Below the pieces are notes generated by a model. It made no database searches. It was not told the DNA's origin and was given only the letters and a program-made list of their open reading frames with translations. Position numbers and translations under genes: made by a program. Shown piece by piece: positions 47,351 to 59,029 of a stretch of DNA of 64,000 nt (its first letter is position 1; the number at the start of each line of letters is the position of its first letter). Source of the DNA: Isoetes taiwanensis (Eukaryota > Streptophyta > Lycopodiopsida > Isoetales > Isoetaceae); contig JAJEKV010000078.1 in the NCBI GenBank assembly GCA_021234155.1, positions 4,313,225-4,377,224 of the forward strand, in the 5' to 3' direction.

Positions 47351-47707
47351 TTGATCGGCCATCTAGAACCGCTTTTGTTCAAGTTTTGCAACAAAGATGG
47401 TTGGCCTTTAATGTTCTATAAGATGAAACCTGGGCACCGAGGGTGGTTGCCAAAGAACGGTATCAAAATGTGGAAGGCAGATGCAGATGGTGCAACCATG
47501 ATTCCTCAAGGAGTACCAAAGACTGTACTTCCAGTGAAAGCTCTTAAGGACATTGGTGCTTTGAGAAGCTCTATAACCATCATGCATTGGGTAGCCATCT
47601 CAAAAGGAGGGGAGCACTCATGGTGTAATGATGATATTCATATCATATATATTATTTTGTACATTAAGAAATTGTATTTTAGAATTTCTACCTGTATGGT
47701 CACATGA
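47351..47707 (+). other. Unrecognised frame of 118 codons
   Basis: The part from about 47385 to 47600 has protein-like composition (WPLMFYKMKPGHRGWLPK, TVLPVKALKDIGALR) and then runs into low-complexity hydrophobic sequence. No family was recognised. It may be a fragment of a mobile element or gene. Confidence 0.3.
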
Positions 47708-47968
47708 AGATGCACGTGACCTGCTATTTTGATTGTTTTAAACATTGTACAGTGATTTAATAGAGATATATATAGATGTGGCCGATTTGGATCTGGGCAG
47801 AACTGTGATCCGACAGATCTTTTTGCTGAGCCAATTTTGGCAGTGAAGATTTGGCTGTCTGACCTTGTTCCCGTAAATTCGTCTATTAATGCTCTTTGTG
47901 AATTCGTCTATTGATATTGTAAATCCATAGCTGCCTTGGTACTGCAAGGGTCAATTTGAAAGACAACA

Positions 47969-48420
47969 TTGGTATCAGAGCCAAATCATTATGGCAAGCA
48001 GACTTGGGGCTATTTTATTGAATTTTGTGGATGTCTACAGGGGTGGACCTGGCTTTCAGGTTTGGAGCGAGAAGGTTGAGTATATCCTTAAGACTGAAGG
48101 ATTATGGAATCTAATTGCAGATACAGCTTCTAGTTCTGCTTCTTCTACTTCTGGAAGTGTGACTGCAGCTATCTGATGAAACAAAGTATTTGCAAGTTCA
48201 AGCCATCATTGCAAGCAGGGTTAGTCCTTCAATTCTATTGAAGATCAAAGGTAAAATGCCCCAAAGAAATACCAACCAATAAAAACCATCGACTATGGAT
48301 GAATTGTTGAAGGGATGCCTTCAACCATGTTGATCCCAAGAGACGTGGCTCTTCAGTTAAGAGACATGGTTGCCAATGAGGATAACGATCTGAGTAAAAT
48401 GTGTTTTGCTTATTAGCTTA
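47969..48420 (+). mobile_element. Copia-type LTR retrotransposon start (PBS and gag remnant)
   Basis: TGGTATCAGAGCC at 47970-47982 is the primer-binding site complementary to initiator tRNA-Met used by Ty1/Copia elements. Eight bases later an ATG (47991) opens a frame with GFQVWSEKVEYILKTEGLWN, the usual Copia gag N-terminal motif (F..W..K...L...GLW). It breaks at 48174 and continues in other frames to about 48420. The upstream 200-240 bp may be the 5' LTR. No protease, integrase or reverse transcriptase is present. Confidence 0.75.
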
Positions 48421-51400
48421 AGAGCTCTAAAAATTTTCTTGCTTGCTAGCTTAGTAAAATGCGTTCTGCTTGCTTGCTTAAAATTCTCAAATTAGCAGTT
48501 TTTCCTCAAATTAATGAATTGGTGATTCAAAATGAGAGGCGCTTAGCGGCCCCAATATATGCTATAGGCCATAGGATCGATAGATCCAAATGACTGAGGT
48601 AGTCCAGAGCACATCTTTTTGCATCATTTTGCCATCTACTCTACACTTAGGTATTACATCTTGGTGAGTGGTTGCCAAATAACACATTACACCAACAAGA
48701 GGCTGGAAATAGTATGACTAGATTAGAATGGGCAGATACAATATGTTTTGATTCGCCATATTTCCATGTAAACTAGGTTGAGATCTAGAAAGTCATGATG
48801 TATTCCAGTTTCACAACATACAAATGGCAATTAGTGATCTTGCATATGTTTCAAGGCCTGGCAAGGCTTTCCTTCTAAAATTCATTTCCATATGGCCTCC
48901 CAAATCTACAATTTGTGAATAAACGAAAACTTGAACCAAGCATTAATTTACTTGAAAATTTAAGCCAATATAATCCTACATCAACAATAAAGCTTACATA
49001 TATGGATGCGTAGCCCTATTAGTAAAATATGCTCGGGAAGCCTTTTAACATTCTAATCATATCTCTACAAGTGGACGATAAAAAATCATTCTCATCCTTC
49101 TATGTAATTGATGGAACTTTTGTGTTAATCTTTCTATGGATCCATGGAAATATTAACAACACATACAACCCAAGTTCAATATGGAAGAAATCCATCCCAT
49201 CCCAATCCTAATATGTTCCACCCTATGCATCCCCATTACATCTACATGCCCACAACTAATTCCTCGCATCGCTAGACACACATTTCAGTTGTCTCCATGT
49301 TGAATAAAATATGTTCACATGTAAGATAAAAGAACTCTGTCACCACTAGGGGATGGCCACCAATAGTGGATCATGGTCCAATAATGGATCATATTTTCAA
49401 TAGTGGCTCAACACAAAATTTTTGTCTTAGTCTCAACTATTAAATAAAAAGTGGGCAAAAAGAATGGGTTCAATCCCCAATAGGGTATTTGACTGATCCA
49501 TCTTAACATATATAAATATTGTAGGTTGATTCCTATGGAATATTATCTTGAGATTCTTACCTAGAATTTAGACACATTAGCAAATTTTGTGCGCAACACT
49601 TCTTCATAAAAAAATTTGACACGTGTCCAGTTAGTTGTTCCTAGCAAGGAAGAAAATCAATATGTGCAATGGACTTGAATCGCTCGTGTAATCCGGCAGT
49701 ATCATAAATACTCAGACCCAGGATCCAGCAACAAATGGAGCCACGACTTTGCACAGAGAATTGTCTTCAATCCTAATAGCTCCTACCTGTATTTGCCTAA
49801 GCTGGAAGAAATCTAACCTCCAATGACGGGCATGCTTTTTGTAGGTGACTGCATCGTGGATTACATTCTAATAAAAAAAATGGTAGAACTTTTTTTCTAT
49901 TCTCTGAGGATTCAAGACATGCTGGCATTCTAGCGAGTTCTGCTCTGGAAAGCCGCCGCCTGGTACTGGTGTTTCATTTCATTGTTTCTAAACCGCCGGT
50001 TTCATTGCTGCATCGATTAATTTGTGCCGGTGTGTTCTTTGAAAAGACAAAAGCTTAGGAGCATTTTTATTTCAGAGGATTAAAGCCGATGGAGCTTTTG
50101 CTCGATTGGCTCACATTTCTTTCTTCTTATTTTTGTTGTTTATTGTCTTTCTTGCGCTATAATCTGATTGCTTTTATTTTTCTCGAACTTTGATGCTTCT
50201 TGCACCGGATTTCAACATAATCTTTCTTGCATACAATCTGTTTGTTCAGACATTGCTTGTTGTTTACATGATATGCCGTAAGTAAGTGCTGAAAATATAG
50301 AAGAATGCTTTGTCTTTGTGAATTCATCTTGCAGCTTGCTTGCCTCTGATATAATTTGTCCATAAGTCTGGTGCCTTGCATTGTGGTGGTAGATAATTGC
50401 TCAGGATTATGCCTTTCTGTGGTTAAGAACCTGAGCATCTGCAAGTCTGGTTATCACATCGTTTTGTTTCTCGCTCATTGCCTTTATTCAATGAGCTCTA
50501 GCTTACATGTATCCTTCTTCAGGATATGGGAAATGGGCTTACGATTCAAACTTCACAAATATTCATGTATGGCAGAGAGCTCTCTTTGCAAGATGTGCAT
50601 TTCAAACCCTTAGGTTTTTTGCAAAATCAGAAGTAAGAGTGATTTCTTCTCTATTTCCATTTCGAATTTGAGATTCTTGCATGCAGGTTTACATGGGAAA
50701 AGCTCCAACGATATACTTAGAACTTGAATGAATCAGGCGGTTGCAATAGATAAAAATATTGAATACACTTTTTTGCTGGCTTTTTCATCCTGATATGTCT
50801 CTTGATCTCCTGATGCTTGGGAATACTACCTCAATCTGCCAAGATAAGTCCTCTCTGTTTTAGAGTTGTGGTGCAGATTTTCCAACACTGGATATTTGTC
50901 TCTCTTCTTTGCTCTTAATTCCAACTCCTCCTTTCGAATCTGCCAATTAGAGGATCCGCACTTTTTAAACATTCTACCCTGGTAAAACATCTGCTACGGT
51001 TTTCTTTGTTTTTGTATGAAGCACTTCAACGCATGCAGACTATGCTTATCTCTTCATTACAGATTAACGATCTTTATTTCATGTTATGATCATTGCAAAG
51101 ATATCCGAATCCTGATGAATAAAGGGATAGAAATGGCCCCAATTTCTTAAAGTTTAGCCAATAACAGGCCTAAGAGTTCTCTAACAAGGTAAGAAATAAC
51201 ACAAGCTAAAAAAATAGCATGTTTTTATAGTGTGATAATATGACTCGTTTGTATTGCTAATGCTTGTTTGAAATAGCTACAGTTCACTTGCAACATTAAA
51301 TGTTGAAAATATCACATCCTTGAATAATAATTCTCCTCTCATCTTTCCTAGGAATCCTATGTGACATATGAGGACTCGAAGGTTGGTGTTATTGGAATTT

Positions 51401-51690
51401 TTGAAGGTGCTTAGATTTGCATCAAATTGTTTTCTCTGCTAAGCTTATAAGTTGCAAACACTTCCCAAGAAGCTTACTGGAAATTTTGGGTCACCATCTA
51501 AAGATGTGACGCCAAGCCTAGCTGTGAAGTAGTACACTAAACTATACATATTAAACACACAATGCATAGATTAAGCAATAACGTAGTAGGACATCCGCCC
51601 TACAAGATGCACAACCATTGCGCACGATGCCACCGTTATCTTTTATACTTCTTCTCAACTAAAACTATACATTTCCTCTCAACTCACTAT
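48421..51690. other. Long spacer without recognised genes
   Basis: Only short chance frames are present. The one repeat noticed is at 49503-49625. A duplicated phrase (GCTTAGTAAAATGYGTTYTGCTT) lies near 48400-48470. Nothing else could be supported. Confidence 0.5.
49503..49625 (+). repeat. Dispersed repeat pair, copy 2
   Basis: Direct match to 18118-18245. Shared anchors are CTTAACATATATAA, TTTTGTGCGCAACACTTCTT and TTTGACAC. Confidence 0.65.
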
Positions 51691-51696
51691 ACATTT

Positions 51697-51988
51697 TCTG
51701 GGCGTTTAGTCTAGTGGTAACACACTAGATCTAGTAACTATAGGTCTCGAGTTCGAGACTGCCTAGAATCGCACTTTGAACTGTTGGGTGTCAAAACTCA
51801 CAGACGCAATGTAAAGTGGTTGGGGGCGGGGCCCAACCAAGCAATGTAGTGTGGTGTGTGGTCCGCAATGTAAAGTGGTTGGGGGCGGGGCCCAACCAAG
51901 CAATGTAGTGTGGTGTGTGGTCACATGTCCAGTTGGATGCTGCCTAGTGGCGTGACGTTAAAATACTATCTATCTATCTATCTATCTC
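51697..51988 (+). mobile_element. tRNA-derived SINE with TATC tail
   Basis: A tRNA-like head carries an A box (TTTAGTCTAGTGGTAA, about 51704-51720) and a B box (GGTCTCGAGTTCGAGACT, 51743-51760) at the spacing expected for an internal RNA polymerase III promoter. The body contains a 59-bp tandem duplication and ends in a (TATC)n run at about 51965-51988, a type of simple-repeat tail seen in plant SINEs. It is too long and too diverged to be a working tRNA gene. Confidence 0.8.
51806..51923 (+). repeat. 59-bp tandem duplication inside the SINE
   Basis: Units 51806-51864 and 51865-51923 begin GCAATGTAAAGTGGTTGGGG and are nearly identical. Each contains GGGGCCCAACC. Confidence 0.95.
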
Positions 51989-52384
51989 AACTCAAACTAC
52001 CCAATGATTCAATTGTTCAACTCAAACTCATCCTACATAACCATTTGCAAGAGCATGGATGAAATGAGAATGGTGATCACAAGAAAGCTTGACATTCATA
52101 TTTGGACTTCATCAAGCATGGGAGTCTAAACAATCATTGCTAGTCTAAAAATCATTGCTAGGTAACAAATCCCCATGAAGAATTTCGTACATCCACCCAA
52201 AATATGATTTAAAAAACACAATACACCAAGGTAAACTTTGAAGACCCATTTGTTAGCAATGTTCACAAATCCTGGGGCTATTTTTGATCGAATCCATCGA
52301 GCGGTATATAAAAGTGTTCATTCTTGCAGTGATTCAATTATCATACTTCTCTGTTGCCATTCCGACTTCACAAAAATTTTCATA

Positions 52385-52435
52385 TCAGTAAGTGAGTCGA
52401 CAAAGAGAAATGTTCGCGATAAATTTCTTGTACTA
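52385..52435 (+). repeat. Dispersed palindromic element, copy C (shortest core)
   Basis: The core at 52407-52427 is 21 bp, GAAATGTTCGC joined directly to GATAAATTTC without the GC stem of copies A and B. The flanks AGTGAGTCGA and TTCTTGTAC match copies A and B, so this may be an unfilled or excised form. Confidence 0.7.
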
Positions 52436-53493
52436 TTTATAGATAGCCCATTTCATGTGGAAATTTCATGGGATATATGTACTCAATTATTTTCAAGAAA
52501 AGTATATGCAATATCTCATACAAAGAGCTTTTAAGCCATGCATTTTAATTGAAAAAATATATATTTTATTTCCAATGTTTTCTTGTCCTCGATTCTTAAG
52601 TGGTCCACTATTGGTACAACCTCCAAGTGCCACATTTATGACATTGAAGCAATCCAGAGTGCAGAGTGCGTTGACACATTGTATACGAGAAATTGACTCT
52701 CTCGGATTCGTACGTAAATCCACTTACATTACGTTCTGCCTTCTAGTCCAATCGTGTGTTGACATGTGGCAATGATTCTTTCAAGGAATGCTTAGTAAAG
52801 TTTGCATTCAATATTTCTAGACATTCACCCAACATAACATTCTGCATACAAAATTTAATTCTGCATACAAAATTTAATGTAAGTGGTTTTCACATAACAA
52901 AAATGTCACTTTAGGTGACATTCTAATGTGCCAACACTGCCTCAGAGCCTCTATGCGTCGGCTGTGTTACCCATTCTTGTATACATGAACTATGCTCGAG
53001 AGGAGTTAGCGAAAGAGCAGGCTAACATAACATCTATTGTCTGAATCTGAAACCTAGAAAAGACATGCAACAAAACAAGGGAAGTTGCATAAGAAAGGGG
53101 AAGGAAGAATTGTATAGCTAACTACCCATAACATTTTCGTGGACCGGTGGGCAGGAAAGACGTGGCAACACATCCATCGATTCCCAATATATATATGGTA
53201 CAAAGTCAGATAGATAGATTCTATTTTACGTCAGTGGCGCTATACTAACTGCAGATGTTGTGGCCGAGGTAAATGCTTCTGTCGTCTAAATGCTTCTGTC
53301 GTCTGTACCTCGTAGCAGGTGTCTGGGAATATATGCATTATATAGTCAAAAATTTATTTGGGAATCTGACACAGCTTACACTTGGCAGCGCCAGAGGCAG
53401 CAACATGTTTTTTGCTCCTCTGCACGGTGACCTCTAGGTACTATAACAGGCTTTAAATCCTCCTCTTGGTAAGCCCCCAACTTCCATTCTTCC
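52436..53493. other. Spacer and upstream region of the beta-glucosidase gene
   Basis: Small tandem duplications are present: ATTCTGCATACAAAATTTA at about 52840-52878 and AAATGCTTCTGTCGTCT at about 53270-53303. No clear TATA box could be fixed; CTTTAAAT near 53451 is one candidate 40 bp before the ATG. Confidence 0.45.
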
Positions 53494-56012
53494 ATGGCCA
53501 AGCTTGTTTTCATCCTTCTGGGTTTTTTTCGGTTATGCTTAGCATCATCTGTTTTCCAATGCGCCTCAGATGGACCCTCTGTTTCTCGAAGAGATTTCCC
53601 CCCTGGGTTTGGTTTCGGTACGGGTTTATCAGCTTATCAGGTCTGTTGGCAGATTCTCTTTGCATTGCTCTTCCCCTTTGCATGCCCTTTTACGTTGATC
53701 CTCATACTTGATTTTTCTTTTTAGGTTGAAGGTGCATTAAATGAAGGTGGAAAAGGGCCTACCATAATTGAAAAATTCGCTCACAAACCAGGTTCTTGTC
53801 ATTCTTTAAGCTGGTGCTGCTTTGAATCTGATTTGCCACAGTTTCTGATGTATTGTTGGATCAGGAAACGTTTTTGATGGTAGCAATGCGGATGTTGCTG
53901 CTGACCATTACCATCGTTACAAGGTTGCGTTTTAACGTAGATAAAAATTAGGCCCCAGTTACTACTTGTTTATTGCTAACACAAGTTCCTGCAGGAGGAT
54001 ATCGAGCTGTTAGGTGACTTGGGCATTAATAGCTTTCGGATTTCTATAGCTTGGACACGCATTTTGCCAGGTTTTCCTTTTATCCTAAAGCGTACATATT
54101 TTCTATCCTCCTGTCTGCCATCGTTTGTATTGGGTTTCTTCACAACACAATTTTATAATTGTACTTCATACTGATGATCTTGATGTTGCTACCAATTGTA
54201 CATTTTGTTCCTTTTTGTAAATTTACTAACAAATCTAGACTTACCGATGTTCCTGGTACAGAGGGACGAGGAGGTCCAGTGAACCTAGAGGGCGTGAGGC
54301 ACTATAATGAGCGGATAAACAGCTTATTGAAAAAAGGTATTTAATATCTTAAAATCTTGCAGCATAATTTTAAAAGTCTGTGATTCTCATTTCTGTGATT
54401 TGAGGTTTATAGGCATCCAACCGTATGTGACCATAAGTCATTGGGATCTGCCACTTGCACTGGAAGAAGCATATGGAGGCTGGTTAAGTCCAAACATCAT
54501 GTATGCTTACCTATCATTTAAAAAGATTTCAATCACCTTATCCAGTTCCTCAAGAATTTATATTTTTTCTTTCAGTAAGGACGTTACCGCATATGCCAAA
54601 GTATGTTTTGAAGCATTTGGTGACCGTGTCAAGCACTGGATAACCTTCAATGAGCCTAATATACTGGCATCCATGGGATATAACGTTGGAATACTTCCAC
54701 CCCAACGATGCTCTTCACGCCTACGCTGCGCTGATGGAAATTCGACAGTCGAGCCTTATATTGTTCATCATAATATGCTGCTTGCCCATGCTGCTATTGT
54801 CAAGCTATACAGGGAACAGTTCCAGGTGAGTTTTTAACTAAAAGGTGGAAATGGTAGTTTTTTAAGACAGCTGACACACTATTGCTCATTATACCATGAT
54901 ACAGGCAAAACAAGGGGGGTACATGGGCATCATTTTTTATGCAAGATGGATGGAGCCACTTACTAATTCAGCCGAAGATATAGAAGCAGCACAAAGAGGC
55001 ATTGATTTTGAACTTGGATGGTAAGATCAAATAACTATGACCAAGAAAACAGTAACTGAAGCTTTTATATACTTTCAATGCAGGGGAATGCATCCTGTAA
55101 TTTTTGGAGATTATCCTCCCATAATGCGTAAGAGGGTTGGAGACCGTCTCCCAAGATTTACCAATAAAGAATCTTCCTTGATAAAAGGTTCTGTAGATTT
55201 TGTTGGACTTAATCACTACACGTCTGTTTATGCTACAAATAATCCACCTTATGATGCCGAAGGCAAATCAGCTCCAGCTCAAGATGTTCACATTCAGACC
55301 ACATGTACACTATGATTTTATAAGATCTTTTAGCAAATTTATTTGTGATTTTTCAAACTAATTGTGATGTTCCTGCAGCAATCAAGAACGGAGTTCCTAT
55401 TGGACTGACTGTAAGTGTGTGGCCACTGCATTTAGACAATGCTGATCTGACCATGCTGTATAGTGATGCAAAATGTTTCTTATAGGTGTATGACTTCAAC
55501 GTTGTTCCTTGGGGTATCTGGAGGCTTCTTAATTACACCAAAATGCATTACAATAATGTGCCGATTGTGATCACAGAAAATGGTAGGAGCCTCAGGTTTG
55601 TGTTGATTATCAAACTCCAAATTTCATCTAATATCTTCTGCATTTTGCAGGCATTGCTGATATGAACTTGCCATTATTTTTCTCGGGCAATGTCTTGGAG
55701 GACAGGTTGAGAATTACATACCTTGAGGGTTATATCAAATGCTTGAAGGCTGCATTAAGGTAAGGGTATTTTTGGTACAGAAAGGCCTGCAAGGTCCTCA
55801 TATTGGCCTGCACTTTCAGGGATGGAGCAAATGTTAAAGGATACATGACTTGGTCATTTTTGGATAGCTGGGAATGGTTTGCTGGGTATGTGTGGAGATA
55901 CGGATTGTTTTATGTGGATCAGACAGACGATCTGAAGAGACACCCTAAACAGTCAGCCGTATGGTACAAAAAGTTCCTTACAGGAAATTATACAAATCAT
56001 GCAAGCTTTTGA
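53494..56012 (+). CDS. Beta-glucosidase, glycoside hydrolase family 1, 13 exons
   Basis: GH1 beta-glucosidases cleave beta-glucosides, often defence or hormone conjugates, usually in the ER, vacuole or wall. Exons: 53494-53640, 53725-53791, 53865-53923, 53995-54070, 54262-54336, 54413-54500, 54576-54825, 54905-55020, 55084-55304, 55379-55410, 55486-55582, 55651-55759 and 55820-56012. All junctions are GT-AG, phases join without stops, and they give 509 residues, normal for the family; 13 exons is the classic plant GH1 structure. A signal peptide is likely ([19 protein letters not shown]). Motifs: [31 protein letters not shown], acid/base [17 protein letters not shown], nucleophile VPIVITENG and C-terminal [16 protein letters not shown]. 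In the aglycone/glucose pocket WSFLDSWEW varies from the common WSLLDNFEW. It looks intact and functional; the substrate cannot be told. Confidence 0.95.
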
Positions 56013-56395
56013 TTTCAAAAGAAAGCATAGGCACCGTTTGCCAATTTAACCACCATTAAATCTTATGTAAAAAGGTGTTCGACAAACAATTATTAATCTG
56101 TTTAGGCTATTGCATAAGAAAATGAAACATAATCCTTTACTGCATAGTGCATATCTTCGAACACACAATCCTCCAATATTCCACATTAAAATAACATTAG
56201 TCGGAGTAGAGTAGATATGATTTACTTCTTGCCACCCATCAACTCTTAGAATTGGTGTGAGTCAAGCACATCCATGCTTGTTCATAAGCTTTTAGAAGAC
56301 AAAATTAAGCTTAGGGGAAGTTTTCCAGGGACTACCAGTTATCGACCGGTCTTGAATCATATCTCCGACACGCGCCCCAAAAGGCTTTGCCCTAC
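56013..56395. other. Downstream region of the beta-glucosidase gene
   Basis: Probable 3' untranslated and spacer DNA. Candidate poly(A) signals are AT-rich words rather than a clear AATAAA. No gene seen. Confidence 0.45.
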
Positions 56396-56400
56396 CACAG

Positions 56401-56538
56401 ATGCGGCATCGGCTCGAGGGATGCGGCATCGGCTCGAGGGATGCGGCATCGGCTCGAGGAGAATGCGGCATCGGCTCGAGGTATGCGGCATCGGCTTCGA
56501 AATTGGGTTCGAAATTGGGTTCGAAATTGGGTTCGACC
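56401..56538. repeat. Two adjacent minisatellites (20-bp and 12-bp units)
   Basis: Five copies of ATGCGGCATCGGCTCGAGGN lie at 56401-56420, 56421-56440, 56441-56460, 56463-56482 and 56483-56498 (the last truncated). Three copies of TTCGAAATTGGG follow directly at 56496-56531. Frames through them encode only repetitive peptides. Confidence 0.95.
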
Positions 56539-58930
56539 CTTAAAAATCCGGCCATTCCAAAAAAATTCCGATAGCAAAAAAATATTCCCGGCGTTTTTTC
56601 AGGCTATTTTCGGAGAAGTTTCTAGGGATTTCCGGTAAAATACACTATAATTTCATGTATTTCCGGCAGGCTTAAATGTAAGCAGGCATTTTTTATGCTT
56701 AGGGCAAATTCTAATTTCGAACCCTGCCGGCGCGCTAATCTTGTTGGGGAGCAGGAATAGACGTGGCGCAATCTTCGAGATTTTAGGAGCTACCTATATG
56801 GCGGCGGGAAGTGTTAAGTACTGTTAAAAACATCTACCATTACTTCTTCCACAATAAAATCTAGTCCGTTGGTCTGATTCGTGTCAAGATTCAGAGGGTA
56901 GTAAATGTTGCTGCTGCAAAAGCCGGAAAGAATCCGTTGACACTTAAGTTTTCACACAAAAGAAAATAAATTTTGAACAGTCCAATGCGATTGGCTCATC
57001 TTCAACTTTTAGGCATCAATTGACATCAGTGGATATCCTGGATAGGTTGTAAACATCATTATTGCCGGTTCTATGTACCTTCATCTCAGGCCAAAAATCC
57101 CAATTTGATAATGAGTTTGGAAGAAGATCTGCATACAGCATCTTTCTGCATTTCATTTTTAAGATTTTCAGGTCAGCAAGAAAACTTAATAATTTAAAAT
57201 GATATCCAGAAGTAGAATATTTGCATATAGCCACCCATGTTATTTGCATCATGATTTGTTTGATAGCTCCATAATGGTGTTTTTCTTTCTTCTATGGGAT
57301 GCTTCATCAGAAAAGTGATAGATATCCTTTCATTGAATTGTACTTAGCTTTGGGGTAAACAGGTCTTGCAACTCATAGTTTGTCTCTTGCATTAGGGGAA
57401 TTTAGACTCAGTTGTCTCTTGCATTAAATGGATCTAGAACAACTTTGCACAAAGATCATTCTCGAATGTATGAACTATGGCAAATTAGGTATCACTAAAG
57501 AATTCCGGTGTTTGATGCATAACCTATGTTCTGGACTAGGATTCACGTGTTTAGCTGCCCATCATGTCTCCCCAATTATAACAGCATCAACATTGTATTT
57601 TATTTAACTTCAAACGTAGCTTTTGAGCTCTATATGCAGGTCCTGTTCATAAATGATATGGTCATTGAGATTTGTCTACATCACTAACTTTAAATAAGTC
57701 TCTGGACTGACATGACATTCTTTTTGTTGTAGTCCAATGGTTGGTTTTTCCATTATCTTTTGGTCTATATTTATGGCTCCTATTAATTGGGTCATTAGGC
57801 ATTCATTTTGGCAAGCTGCAACCAGCCTAAGCACAGGGGAATCTGGACCAAAAGCCATGCCTGAGCACACTAACTTTTCAAGTATATAGTCTTCACCAAC
57901 CTTGGTCAAATCTATATGTACATTAACAATTAGACCATGTTGTTCTTAGTATCGTAGATCCCTTTGTTCTTTACATTCCCACGTCATTTTGATGTCGCTA
58001 TGGTTTGAATTGTGCACTTGGAAATGTTTCAATTGTTTTTCTGAATTGTGCAACTCATATGCAGCCTGTGAACAATGTCCATTTCACAGTTAAAAAATCT
58101 CTGGATTATGGGAAATGGACTTCTATGTTGCTATACTTTAAGGAGCAACATATGTTATTAGAGGGCATTGTATTGTATATCTTTCTCTTAGCTCACAATC
58201 CTGTAAAAGCAAGCACTAGGAAGTCTTCGAATTTTTTTTTCTAAACTGTTCAACTGCTGTTGGCATATGCAGCATGTGAACAAGTTCAAATATGATAAAA
58301 GCTTTATGATCATCTAATATCCACTTTCGCATAATGCAACACGTTATATCCCTTTCCCCCCTCTCACGCCAAAATCATTGCATTTAATATTATGCAAATC
58401 TTCGTCACATATTGTTGTTTTAAAGACATACATGCACAAAGGGTTCCTTCCATGTTGCTCCATGTCTACAATTACCAAAATAAGCGGTATCACGATAATA
58501 TTGCAATAAGCAATGTCACCATAGTACGCTACATTCAACGATGAGAGACAATACTTTCTTTAAAGACGTCTATGAAGATATAAACTGCAAGAATGAAAGG
58601 CTCGATTACAATGTTCAAACTAACGTCTTAGCTAGAGACAGCATTGTACCACACCATAAAATCGTCAAGATAGAAGTACCAATACAATGGGAATATCATA
58701 CTTGAACGTCCATAATGGAACATCTATCAAATATGCAACTTCCTATCCATAATCAATTGGAGATGGCAAGCTTGACAAATCAATAAAACAATAGGCTAGC
58801 ACAAATCTAACAAATAAAGACATTGCAATGTAACATATCTATGCTATGATCTCAAAGATTCAATTCATAATTTTAGAGATAATGGTTTTATTTCTTTATC
58901 AATGAATTCTCAAAGCCCTTTAACTTGTTA
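56539..58930. other. Long spacer without recognised genes
   Basis: Short frames only (for example minus 57676-57909). A diverged direct repeat with CATATGCAGCNTGTGAACAA occurs near 58060 and 58265. No gene family was recognised. Confidence 0.5.
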
Positions 58931-58934
58931 CTAA

Positions 58935-58951
58935 AGCCCGGCAACGCCGGG
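58935..58951. repeat. GC hairpin, possibly a Helitron end
   Basis: GCCCGGCAACGCCGGGC forms a perfect 7-bp stem with a 3-nt loop in AT-rich DNA. On the minus strand the hairpin is followed by TTTAGTAAC. A GC hairpin just before a CTAGT- or CTRR-like end is typical of Helitron 3' ends, but the terminal CTRR is not exact. Confidence 0.35.
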
Positions 58952-59029
58952 CTATATTAGTGCTGACTAACTATACAAATATATACATCACGATACATTA
59001 TGGGACATGTCAAGATAGTGTATGAGGAC

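Noticed and set aside
51697-51770. A tRNA gene
   Set aside because: The A and B boxes are present, but the cloverleaf stems are poor and the unit continues into a SINE body with a simple-repeat tail.
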